DNA from: UBA1081 sp045535305
GTDB taxonomy: Bacteria > Bacillota > Clostridia > Oscillospirales > Acutalibacteraceae
Assembly: GCA_045535305.1 (NCBI GenBank)
Contig: JAZSLJ010000027.1
Span: forward strand, 1-64,000
Reading direction: 5' to 3'
Length of the DNA stretch: 64,000 bases
Shown piece after piece: positions 30,506-38,110 of this stretch (position 1 is the first letter of the stretch; the number at the start of each line of letters is the position of its first letter). Both the position numbers and the translations under genes were made by a program. Below the pieces are notes generated by a model. It saw nothing but the letters and a program-made list of their open reading frames with translations, was not told the DNA's origin and did no database searches.

Positions 30506-31807
30506 ATGATTGATTACAAAATGGAGTTGAACGAAGAACAAATCGCCATACTCAAAGGCGAAAAAGGCGAAGCTATGCAGCAGATTCTTGAAACTATCGT
30601 ACTTTTCGGCGATATTTTCGGTGCTAAAAGGCTTGTTCCTGTTACTCACAAGGATACACACCTTGTAACATCTTTCGGTATGGGCGTTCTTAAGCCTCTT
30701 TATTCCTGTATGGAAAAGATTACAAACGAGGGCATTAAGGCTCAGGGCTATCTTACTCTTGACCCCAGACCCATTGATTACAAAAATGTTAAGTGCAATA
30801 TCGTTGAAAAAATCGTTTTCAGCAAGGTTATGTACACAATGCAGCAGCCCTATGAGGATTATCTTAAAAAGTTAGGCCTTAAAAATGATAATGCTTTCAG
30901 CTGTACTTGCTATCTTGATGAAGTAGGTAACATTCCTAATGAAGGCGATGTGCTTTCATGGGCAGAATCAAGTGCTGTTGTATATGCTAACTCAGTTCTC
31001 GGTGCAAGATGTAACAGAAACAGCGGTATGCTTGATTTGTTCGGTGCAATCGTAGGCTATGTTCCCGAATTCGGCTTTGTTACAGACGAAGGCAGAAAAG
31101 CTAAGTGGAAGGTTTATGTTAAAACAACAAAGAAACCCGAAGCACAGATTCTCGGTAGCGCAATCGGTATGAAAGTAATGGAAGATGTTCCTTATGTATA
31201 CGGTCTTGACGCTTTCATCGGTGATGAACTTAACGATGAAACAAAATCATACCTTAAAGATTTCGGTGCAGCAACAGCATCAAACGGTGCTGTCGGTCTT
31301 TATCATATAGATAATCTCACTCCCGAGGCAAAGAAAATGGGCGCAAGCCTTATTGTTGATGATGCAAAGGAATACATCATTGATGATGCAGAGCTTGAAA
31401 GAGTTTATAAGTCATATCCCGTTATGTGGAAGAATCCCGATGCTTCTCCCAATCTTTGCTTTATCGGTTGTCCTCACCTTACCTTTGCACAGCTTTGCTT
31501 GTGGACAGATAACATCGTAAAGGCTCTTAAAGAGAACGGTAAGAAAAAGGTTACTGTAAGAACTATTATGACAGCCAGCCCCGATGTTATTGAAAGATTC
31601 AAGAAGACACCCGCAAAATATGAGCTTCTTAAGAGAACAGGTGTTCATCTTTCTGCAATCTGTCCTCTTATGTATACAAACAACCCTGTTTGTACCATGA
31701 CACACAATATGATTACCAATTCCAATAAGCTTCGTACTTATTCAAAGGCAAGATACTATAAGGATTCCGAAATCCTTGATATAATCACAGGCAAGGAGGT
31801 CAAATAA
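30506..31807 (+). CDS. Aconitase X (AcnX, DUF521) large catalytic subunit
   Basis: A 433-residue hydro-lyase large subunit. It starts KMELNEEQIAILKGEKGEAM, typical of AcnX; VPVTHKDTHLVTSFG, AFSCTCYLDEVGNIPNEGD, WAESSAVVYANSVLGARCNRNSG and GCPHLTFAQL are family landmarks carrying the cysteines that bind iron or an iron-sulfur cluster. AcnX enzymes described so far include cis-3-hydroxy-L-proline dehydratase in bacteria and phosphomevalonate dehydratase in archaea; the substrate here is not decided by context. The ATG at 30506 follows AAAGGAAG. The small subunit gene starts 2 bases after the stop. Confidence 0.9.
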   Translation: MIDYKMELNEEQIAILKGEKGEAMQQILETIVLFGDIFGAKRLVPVTHKDTHLVTSFGMGVLKPLYSCMEKITNEGIKAQGYLTLDPRPIDYKNVKCNIVEKIVFSKVMYTMQQPYEDYLKKLGLKNDNAFSCTCYLDEVGNIPNEGDVLSWAESSAVVYANSVLGARCNRNSGMLDLFGAIVGYVPEFGFVTDEGRKAKWKVYVKTTKKPEAQILGSAIGMKVMEDVPYVYGLDAFIGDELNDETKSYLKDFGAATASNGAVGLYHIDNLTPEAKKMGASLIVDDAKEYIIDDAELERVYKSYPVMWKNPDASPNLCFIGCPHLTFAQLCLWTDNIVKALKENGKKKVTVRTIMTASPDVIERFKKTPAKYELLKRTGVHLSAICPLMYTNNPVCTMTHNMITNSNKLRTYSKARYYKDSEILDIITGKEVK

Positions 31808-31808
31808 G

Positions 31809-32249
31809 ATGAAAGAGTTTAAAGGCAGAGTTATCGCAGCAGGTAACTGGGAGGGCGAAGCAGCAGTTTCCCGTCAGGGCTTCAACACACTTGCATCTTT
31901 CCAGAGCAGCGCTCTTACAGGTAAGGACCATGCTGAAGTAGGCGACCAGAATAATAAGGACCTCTACGGCAAAAATATTACAGGCAAGGCACTTTGTCTT
32001 CCTATCACAATCGGCTCAACAACAGGCGGTCTTGTTATCCAGACAGTATGTCAGATGGGTATCAGCCCCGACGTATACCTTTTCTCTGAGCATATCGACT
32101 CTCTTGCAGCAAGCGGAATCGTTCTTGCAAGAGTTTGGGAAAAGAGTAATGTTATCTGCATTGACCAGCTTGGCGACGAGTTTCTCAACACAGTTAACAC
32201 AGGCGACAGACTTAAGGTTACCGAAGACGGCACAGTTACAATTCTTTAA
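31809..32249 (+). CDS. Aconitase X small (swivel, DUF126) subunit
   Basis: A 146-residue swivel-domain partner of the AcnX large subunit. KGRVIAAGNWEGEAAVSRQGFN at the start, the mid region GKALCLPITIGSTTGGLVIQ (substrate-loop Gly/Ser/Thr stretch) and IVLARVWEKSNVICIDQLGDEFL fit the DUF126 family. Together the two make a split AcnX (two-polypeptide form). AAGGAGGTCAAATAAG supplies its ribosome-binding site within the end of the large-subunit gene, implying translational coupling. No proline-catabolism gene is adjacent. Confidence 0.9.
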   Translation: MKEFKGRVIAAGNWEGEAAVSRQGFNTLASFQSSALTGKDHAEVGDQNNKDLYGKNITGKALCLPITIGSTTGGLVIQTVCQMGISPDVYLFSEHIDSLAASGIVLARVWEKSNVICIDQLGDEFLNTVNTGDRLKVTEDGTVTIL

Positions 32250-32302
32250 TTAATAACAGGGGAGTCGCAATGAATGACTCCCCATATTTTTAGGGTGATT
32301 TA

Positions 32303-32986
32303 ATGTTTTCTGCACAGACTTTTGATTTTCTCATTGAAAACCGACTTAATAACAGTAAAGAGTGGTTTCACGCTCATAAGGATGTTTATGATGAACACGT
32401 TTTAAAACCGCTTACACAGCTTTCAGTTGATATGAGTGATACTATATCATCTATGGATGAAAAAATAGTTACAATTCCTAAGATAAATAAAACAATTTCA
32501 AGAATTTACAGGGATACACGCTTTTCTAAAGATAAAACCCTTTTCAGGGAGTCAATGTGGCTTACATTCAAACGTGATAAAAAGGAAAGTCCTCATTATC
32601 CCGAATTTTTTGTTGTTCTTAACCCCCAAATGCTTATGTTTGGTTGCGGTTATTATTGGATGGAACCGAAAACAATGGAAAAAGTGCGTGAGATGGTTCT
32701 TGCCGATCATCCGGCATATATAAAAGCTCAGAAAGCATATGATAATCAGTCCATTTTCCGCATGGAAGGCGACTACTACAAACGTACAAAATATCCGGAC
32801 GAGTCCATCAAGAAAAGAGAATGGCTTGATAAAAAGGAAATTTGCTTTACACATTACAGCACTGATTTTTCATTGGTATTCTCCGATTCGCTTGCAGACT
32901 ATTTGTGCGAAAATCTTATTCTGATGAAAGATGTTTATGATTTTCTTATTCTCGCTGAAAATATGGCAAGAGGACTTATTGTATGA
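32303..32986 (+). CDS. DUF2461 (TIGR02453-type) family protein
   Basis: A 227-residue soluble protein of the DUF2461 family. It starts FSAQTFDFLIENRLNNSKEWFHAHKDVYD and contains the family core ISRIYRDTRFSKDKTLFRESMW near residue 64 and a late KRPP-like RKEWLDKKEICF stretch. No biochemical role is established for the family. GGGTGAT precedes the ATG. Its last four bases overlap the AlkD-like gene (ATGA), so both belong to one unit, and a link with DNA repair is conceivable but unproven. Confidence 0.85.
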   Translation: MFSAQTFDFLIENRLNNSKEWFHAHKDVYDEHVLKPLTQLSVDMSDTISSMDEKIVTIPKINKTISRIYRDTRFSKDKTLFRESMWLTFKRDKKESPHYPEFFVVLNPQMLMFGCGYYWMEPKTMEKVREMVLADHPAYIKAQKAYDNQSIFRMEGDYYKRTKYPDESIKKREWLDKKEICFTHYSTDFSLVFSDSLADYLCENLILMKDVYDFLILAENMARGLIV

Positions 32987-33666
32987 CAGAAATTCAAAAA
33001 ACTCTTTTCACAATGAGTGATGAAAAGTATCGGGATTTTAATGCAAAACTGATTCCTACAGTAGATAAGTCAACTGTTATAGGTGTCAGAACTCCCGACT
33101 TGCGAAAGCTTGCAAAAGAACTTTTGAAAAACGGACAGGGTAGGGAATTTATAAAAAATCTTCCTCATAAATACTATGAGGAAAATAATCTGCACGCGTT
33201 TTTGCTCGAAAAAATAACTGATTTTGATGAAGCTGTGAAAGAGCTTGATAAGTTTCTGCCATTCGTTGATAATTGGGCAACCTGCGACAGTATGAATCCA
33301 AAAGTTTTTGCAAAATATCCCGAAAGAACAAAACAGCAGGCTTTATTGTGGGTCAATTCCGAGCATACCTATACTGTGCGTTACGGTATAGGCTTGTTAA
33401 TGCGATATTTTCTTGATGATAATTTTACTTTGGATGTGCTTGAAGCCGTAGCCGCAATAAGAAGTGATGAGTATTATATCAATATGATGATTGCCTGGTT
33501 TTTTGCAACTGCACTTGCAAAGCAGTATGATTCGGCTGTAAAATATATTGAAAATAACTCACTTGATAAATGGGTACACAACAAAACGATTCAGAAAGCT
33601 GTTGAAAGCTACAGAATAGCTGATGAAACAAAAAAATATCTTCGCACATTAAAAAAACTCCCGTGA
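32983..33666 (+). CDS. AlkD-like DNA alkylation repair protein (HEAT-like repeats)
   Basis: A 227-residue all-helical protein of the DNA alkylation repair family. KSTVIGVRTPDLRKLAKEL near residue 27, FVDNWATCDSMNP near 91 and RYGIGLLMRYFL near 130 are the standard family motifs; the WATCD aspartate is the usual active-site residue of AlkD glycosylases. It may excise alkylated purines. The start overlaps the DUF2461 stop. The 3' end of the coding sequence forms one arm of a terminator hairpin shared with the convergent gap gene. Confidence 0.88.
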   Translation: MTEIQKTLFTMSDEKYRDFNAKLIPTVDKSTVIGVRTPDLRKLAKELLKNGQGREFIKNLPHKYYEENNLHAFLLEKITDFDEAVKELDKFLPFVDNWATCDSMNPKVFAKYPERTKQQALLWVNSEHTYTVRYGIGLLMRYFLDDNFTLDVLEAVAAIRSDEYYINMMIAWFFATALAKQYDSAVKYIENNSLDKWVHNKTIQKAVESYRIADETKKYLRTLKKLP

Positions 33667-33690
33667 ATTAACACGGGAGAAAATTTTTGC
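33658..33690. terminator. Bidirectional terminator between alkD-like and gap genes
   Basis: CTCCCGTG (33658-33665) pairs with CACGGGAG (33672-33679). The minus-strand reading ends in seven T; the plus-strand side is A/T-rich. One arm includes the alkD-like stop region. Confidence 0.85.
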
Positions 33691-33700
33691 AAATTTTTAA

Positions 33701-34738
33701 TTAGCCGAGTTCTGCAAAGTACTTGATTGTACGAACCATCTGGCTTGTGTAGCTGTTTTCGTTGTCATACCAAGAAACAACCTGAACTTCGTAAAGATCA
33801 TCAGCAATCTTAGCAACCATTGTCTGTGTTGCATCGAAGAGGGAGCCGTACTTCATACCGATAACGTCTGAAGAAACGATTTCATCTTCGTTGTAGCCGA
33901 AGCTCACGGAAGCAGCAGCCTTCATAGCAGCGTTGATGCCTTCCTTAGTAACGTCTGCACCCTTAACAACTGCTGTAAGGATTGTTGTTGAACCTGTGGG
34001 AACAGGAACACGCTGAGCAGCACCGATAAGCTTACCGTTAAGCTCGGGGATAACAAGGCCGATAGCTTTAGCAGCACCTGTTGAGTTGGGAACGATGTTA
34101 GCTGCGCCTGCTCTTGCTCTTCTGTAGTCGCCCTTTCTGTGAGGACCGTCAAGAATCATCTGGTCGCCTGTGTATGCATGGATTGTAGCCATGATACCGC
34201 TCTGGATTGCAGCGTAGTCGTTAAGAGCCTTAGCCATGGGAGCAAGGCAGTTTGTTGTACAAGAAGCAGCAGAGATGATTTTGTCATCAGCTGTAAGTGT
34301 CTTTTCGTTAACGCTGAAAACGATTGTCTTAAGATCGTTGCCTGCGGGAGCAGAAATAACAACTTTCTTAGCACCGGCATCGATATGAGCCTGAGACTTG
34401 TCCTTTGAGCAGTAGAAACCTGTACACTCAAGAACAACATCTACACCGATTTCGCCCCAAGGAAGATCCTTAGCATCTTTCTCAGCATAGATTTTAAGAG
34501 TTTTGCCGTCAACTGTGATTGTGCCTGCTTCATCGTCTGCAGATACAGTGTGAAGGCCTTCGCCGATTCTGCCGCAGTAACCGCCCTGAGCAGTATCATA
34601 CTTAAGAAGGTTAGCAAGCATTGAGGGCTTTGTAAGGTCGTTGATAGCTACAACATCATAACCTTCTGCACCAAACATCTGTCTGAATGCAAGACGGCCG
34701 ATTCTGCCGAAGCCATTGATAGCAACTTTAACTGACAT
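33701..34738 (-). CDS. gap: Glyceraldehyde-3-phosphate dehydrogenase
   Basis: Glycolytic enzyme that oxidises glyceraldehyde 3-phosphate with NAD and phosphate. The 345 residues are family length: Rossmann start VKVAINGFGRIGRLAFRQ, active-site SAASCTTNC (Cys160), HAYTGDQMILDGPH near 187, and SWYDNENSYTSQMVRT at the end. The start at 34738 is set by GGAGG eight to nine bases upstream; the frame is open further upstream but that part is leader. Codon use is noticeably biased toward a subset of codons, consistent with strong expression. Single-gene unit with its own promoter and terminator. Confidence 0.97.
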   Translation of the reverse strand: MSVKVAINGFGRIGRLAFRQMFGAEGYDVVAINDLTKPSMLANLLKYDTAQGGYCGRIGEGLHTVSADDEAGTITVDGKTLKIYAEKDAKDLPWGEIGVDVVLECTGFYCSKDKSQAHIDAGAKKVVISAPAGNDLKTIVFSVNEKTLTADDKIISAASCTTNCLAPMAKALNDYAAIQSGIMATIHAYTGDQMILDGPHRKGDYRRARAGAANIVPNSTGAAKAIGLVIPELNGKLIGAAQRVPVPTGSTTILTAVVKGADVTKEGINAAMKAAASVSFGYNEDEIVSSDVIGMKYGSLFDATQTMVAKIADDLYEVQVVSWYDNENSYTSQMVRTIKYFAELG

Positions 34739-34793
34739 GGTAATTTCCTCCATTAGATATGGCATAGCCATAGTTTTTATTTTTGCGTATATT

Positions 34794-34822
34794 ATTTTAC
34801 AATTCTTTTGTGTAATATTCAA
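34794..34822 (-). promoter_or_regulatory. Promoter of gap
   Basis: On the minus strand TTGAAT, 17-bp spacer, TAAAAT, about 55 bases upstream of the start codon. Confidence 0.65.
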
Positions 34823-34934
34823 GTCTTTTGTTAAAAATTTAACCGATTTTTTTAATATTTGTTTAACTCACACAAAAAGAGTTGTATTAATACACGTTTA
34901 AACCGCAAAAATTCCCAACATTTATATTGTAAGT

Positions 34935-35891
34935 TTACGGATTTACTACATTCTGTGGTTTTCCGTTTACAAAAGCGGCAATATTTTCTTTAAAAATGCC
35001 TACAAGTCTTTGTCTTGTTTCAAATGCAGCCCATGCAATATGAGGTGTGATAAAGCAGTTTTTTGCACTAAGCAAAGGATTGTCTGACTTTGGCGGCTCG
35101 CATGAAAGTACATCAAGACCTGCTCCGCCGAGTTTTCCGCTGTTAAGTGCCTGTGCAAGAGCCGATTCGTTTACAACAGTACCTCTTGAGGTGTTGATGA
35201 AATATGCGCCGTCTTTCATTTTAGCTATAAAATCATTATTAACAATGCCTTCGGTTTCGGGAGTAAGAGGACAATGCATTGTAACCGCATCTGCATTTTT
35301 CAGCATTTCGTCAAGTGATACGAATTTAACATAATCAGGCTCACCGCCGTGAAGACGGGGAGTATAGGCAATAACGTTCATTCCGAAAGCCTTTGCACGT
35401 TCTGCAACAGCTTTACCGATTCTGCCGAAGCCGAAAATGCCGAGAGTTTTACCTGCAAGCTCTACAAGAGGTGTTTTCCAGAAACAGAAATCTGTGCTGT
35501 TTTCCCATTCCCCGTTTTTTACCGCATCCGAGTGAAGCCCTACATTCATTGAAAGCTCAAGAAGAAAAGACATTACAAGCTGTGCAACTGCATCGGTTGA
35601 ATAAGACGGTATGTTGGAAACAGGAATACCTTTTTCTTTCAGATGCATATAATCAACTATATTGTAACCTGTTGAAAGTAATGCTACAAATTTAAGTTTC
35701 GGTAATTTATCAATAGTTTCTTTCATAAGGGGAGTTTTGTTTGTAACTATAATATCAGCATCAATACATCTCTCAATTATTTTATCCGACGGTGTACGGT
35801 CGTATACGGTTGTTTCACCGTAATCATTCAAAAAATCCCATGAAAGGTCGCCGGGGTTGGTTGTATATGCGTCTAACATAACTATTTTCAT
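34935..35891 (-). CDS. D-isomer-specific 2-hydroxyacid dehydrogenase
   Basis: A 318-residue NAD-dependent dehydrogenase. The nucleotide-binding loop GIFGFGRIGKAVAERAKAFGM lies near residue 150; the catalytic Arg is in INTSRGTVVNESAL, the Glu in the following helix region and the His in FITPHIAWAAFETRQR near 285. The substrate-binding start VMLDAYTTNPGDLSWD resembles glycerate/hydroxypyruvate reductases, so hydroxypyruvate or glyoxylate is a plausible substrate. The ATG at 35891 follows AAAGGTGAT. Single gene on the minus strand, divergent from the TVP38 gene. Confidence 0.9.
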   Translation of the reverse strand: MKIVMLDAYTTNPGDLSWDFLNDYGETTVYDRTPSDKIIERCIDADIIVTNKTPLMKETIDKLPKLKFVALLSTGYNIVDYMHLKEKGIPVSNIPSYSTDAVAQLVMSFLLELSMNVGLHSDAVKNGEWENSTDFCFWKTPLVELAGKTLGIFGFGRIGKAVAERAKAFGMNVIAYTPRLHGGEPDYVKFVSLDEMLKNADAVTMHCPLTPETEGIVNNDFIAKMKDGAYFINTSRGTVVNESALAQALNSGKLGGAGLDVLSCEPPKSDNPLLSAKNCFITPHIAWAAFETRQRLVGIFKENIAAFVNGKPQNVVNP

Positions 35892-35940
35892 CGTTTTTAT
35901 CACCTTTTTCCAATTGTTTTTAATATTATAGCACAAACTA

Positions 35941-35969
35941 TTGAAATTTTCTATTTTTTTTGGTAAAAT
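35941..35969 (+). promoter_or_regulatory. Promoter of the TVP38-galK unit
   Basis: TTGAAA (35941-35946), 17-bp spacer, TAAAAT (35964-35969). Confidence 0.6.
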
Positions 35970-36006
35970 AAATACATCTGTTGTAAATTAATTTTGCGGT
36001 GATATT

Positions 36007-36729
36007 TTGAAAAAAGAAAAAATTATCCGTTCTGCGCTTCGGCTCGGAGCAATAGCTTGTTTTATCATAACTGTTTTATTGCTTATTTGGACAGTAATTT
36101 CAAAAATAGATTTTTTTGAAGAAAAATATATTGAGTATCTTAGCTGGCTCGATAATGTAGAGCATAATGTGGCATCAATCGGCAATAAATGGTTGCTTTT
36201 AATTGTTATTATTCTTTTATATTTTGTTCGTACCGCTTTTCCCGTTTACCCTATTTCAATTCTGTGTGTTGCAACAGCAATGGTTTTTAATACTCCGTCA
36301 GCGTTTGTTATAAATATTGCGGGTGAAACATTACTGCTGTCCGTTAAATATTATATGGGTAAACACCAGGGCGGCGGAGGGTTGCATAAACTTATTCGCA
36401 AAAGCAGCGTAGCTAAAAAAATCATTGAAAGCGAAGGGCAAGGAAATTCATGGGTGCTTGCCGTGTGCAGAATATTACCGGGGATTTCAATAAATGTGGT
36501 AAGTCAGCTTTACGGAGCTATGGATTTTCCTTACGGAAAGTATCTGCTGATATCACTTCTTGCATATCTGCCGAAAACGGCATCATATATCATCATCGGC
36601 AGAAATGTTTACAATCCGTTTTCATTAAAACTGTCAATTCCGCTGTTAATCCTGTCGGTTGTTTCGGGCTTTACAATGTTGTCCCTGAGCCGTGTATGGG
36701 ATACAGTTCATAATCAGGAGGATAAATAA
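36007..36729 (+). CDS. TVP38/TMEM64 (VTT-domain) membrane protein
   Basis: A 240-residue membrane protein of the SNARE-associated/VTT family, relatives of DedA proteins that are being linked to lipid scrambling. Membrane segments lie near residues 13-32, 62-80, 85-110, 150-195 and 205-225; the family core runs from FPVYPISILCVATAMVF through CRILPGISINVVSQLYGAMDF to LLAYLPKTASYIIIG. TTG start at 36007, 4 bases after GGTGAT. The galactokinase gene follows 2 bases after its stop, so they form one operon, though a functional link is not obvious. Confidence 0.88.
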   Translation: MKKEKIIRSALRLGAIACFIITVLLLIWTVISKIDFFEEKYIEYLSWLDNVEHNVASIGNKWLLLIVIILLYFVRTAFPVYPISILCVATAMVFNTPSAFVINIAGETLLLSVKYYMGKHQGGGGLHKLIRKSSVAKKIIESEGQGNSWVLAVCRILPGISINVVSQLYGAMDFPYGKYLLISLLAYLPKTASYIIIGRNVYNPFSLKLSIPLLILSVVSGFTMLSLSRVWDTVHNQEDK

Positions 36730-36731
36730 TT

Positions 36732-38015
36732 ATGTCAAAAGAAATTGCAATCAAAAAAATTGAATCGGATGCATACGATTCTATGATGAAAAAAATATAT
36801 TTTACCGATGAAGCGGTAAAATTGCAGAAAGAGCGTTATAAAAGAATTGTTGACCTTTTCTGCGAATACTACAATCCCGACAGAGAGATTCGTTTCTTCT
36901 CTGCACCCGGCAGAACTGAAGTTTGCGGTAATCATACAGACCATAACAGAGGTAAGGTAATGGCGGCGGCTATCAATCTTGATGCTGTTGCCGCTGCCGC
37001 TAAGAATGATGAAGGTATTGTAAGAGTAAAATCCGCAGAGTATGACAAAATTGATGTAATTGATATATCAGACCTTACACCTCATACAGAAGAATACGGC
37101 AAATCAAAAGGTCTTATCAGAGGTGTTTGTGCAGGATTTGTAAACAGAGGTTACAATATCGGCGGTTTTGATGCAGCAACAGCTACACAGGTTCTTTCAG
37201 GCTCCGGACTTTCTTCTTCTGCGGCTTTTGAGGTGCTTGTAGGTACTGTTATGAACTATCTTTATAACGACGGAAAAGTATCCGCAGTTGAGATTGCACA
37301 GATTGCACAGTACGCTGAAAATGTTTTCTTTGACAAACCCTGCGGACTTATGGATCAGATGGCTTGCTCAGTGGGCAGTTTTGTTAAAATTGATTTTAAA
37401 GATACGGACAAGCCCGTTATTGAGCCTGTTGAGTTTGATTTTGCATCCTGCGGACACAGCCTTGTTATTACAGATACAAGAGCTAACCATGCTGACCTTA
37501 CAGACGAATATGCCGCAATCAGACAGGAAATGGAAAAAGCCGCATCAGTTTTCGGCAAATCAGCTTTACGTGATGTAAGTGAAGAAGAATTTTGTGCTAA
37601 CCTTCCTCTTGTAAGAGAAAAAGCAGGGGACAGAAATGTATTAAGAGGTCTTCATTTCTACGGCGAAAACAACCGTGTTGAAAAAGCCGTTGCTGCCCTT
37701 GAACAGGGTGATTTTGAAGCATTTAAAGCTGTTATTACAGAAAGCGGCTTCTCATCATATATGTATAATCAGAATGTATTTTCTGCAAAACAGCCTCTCT
37801 CTCAGCCTGTTTCTCTCGCTCTTGCAGTAAGCGATTACATACTCAGAGGTAAAGGTGCATGGCGTGTTCACGGCGGTGGATTTGCAGGCACAATACAGGC
37901 ATTTGTTCCCGCTGAATTACTTGATGTTTATAAGTCAACACTTGAAAGTATTTTCGGTGAAGGTGCTTGTTACGTTCTTAATATCAGACCCGTTGGCGGA
38001 GTTGAAATTAAATAA
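36732..38015 (+). CDS. galK: Galactokinase
   Basis: Phosphorylates galactose to galactose 1-phosphate (Leloir pathway). A GHMP-family kinase of 427 residues. The galactokinase signature FFSAPGRTEVCGNHTDHNRGKV lies near residue 55, the ATP-binding GSGLSSSAAFEVLVG near 156, the catalytic-region CGLMDQMACSVG near 210 and WRVHGGGFAGTIQAF near 376. A 35-residue N-terminal extension precedes the signature. AGGAGG precedes the ATG. No galT or galE lies in the window, so the rest of the pathway must be elsewhere. Confidence 0.95.
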   Translation: MSKEIAIKKIESDAYDSMMKKIYFTDEAVKLQKERYKRIVDLFCEYYNPDREIRFFSAPGRTEVCGNHTDHNRGKVMAAAINLDAVAAAAKNDEGIVRVKSAEYDKIDVIDISDLTPHTEEYGKSKGLIRGVCAGFVNRGYNIGGFDAATATQVLSGSGLSSSAAFEVLVGTVMNYLYNDGKVSAVEIAQIAQYAENVFFDKPCGLMDQMACSVGSFVKIDFKDTDKPVIEPVEFDFASCGHSLVITDTRANHADLTDEYAAIRQEMEKAASVFGKSALRDVSEEEFCANLPLVREKAGDRNVLRGLHFYGENNRVEKAVAALEQGDFEAFKAVITESGFSSYMYNQNVFSAKQPLSQPVSLALAVSDYILRGKGAWRVHGGGFAGTIQAFVPAELLDVYKSTLESIFGEGACYVLNIRPVGGVEIK

Positions 38016-38027
38016 AGAATAAAATTG

Positions 38028-38057
38028 AAAGAGTGTGTTTTTTAATACACTCTTTTA
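38028..38057 (+). terminator. Terminator after galK
   Basis: AAAGAGTGTGT and ATACACTCTTTT arms around a T-rich loop. Confidence 0.8.
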
Positions 38058-38058
38058 T

Positions 38059-38095
38059 AATGAGTAAAGCGTGTTTTATTTTAGCATTACTCATT
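38059..38095 (+). other. Second palindrome in the mutS2 leader
   Basis: AATGAGTAA (38059-38067) is the exact reverse complement of TTACTCATT (38087-38095), with GC and loop between. It lies 15 bases before the mutS2 start and could be an operator or leader hairpin. Confidence 0.45.
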
Positions 38096-38110
38096 GAAAA
38101 TGGTGATTAT

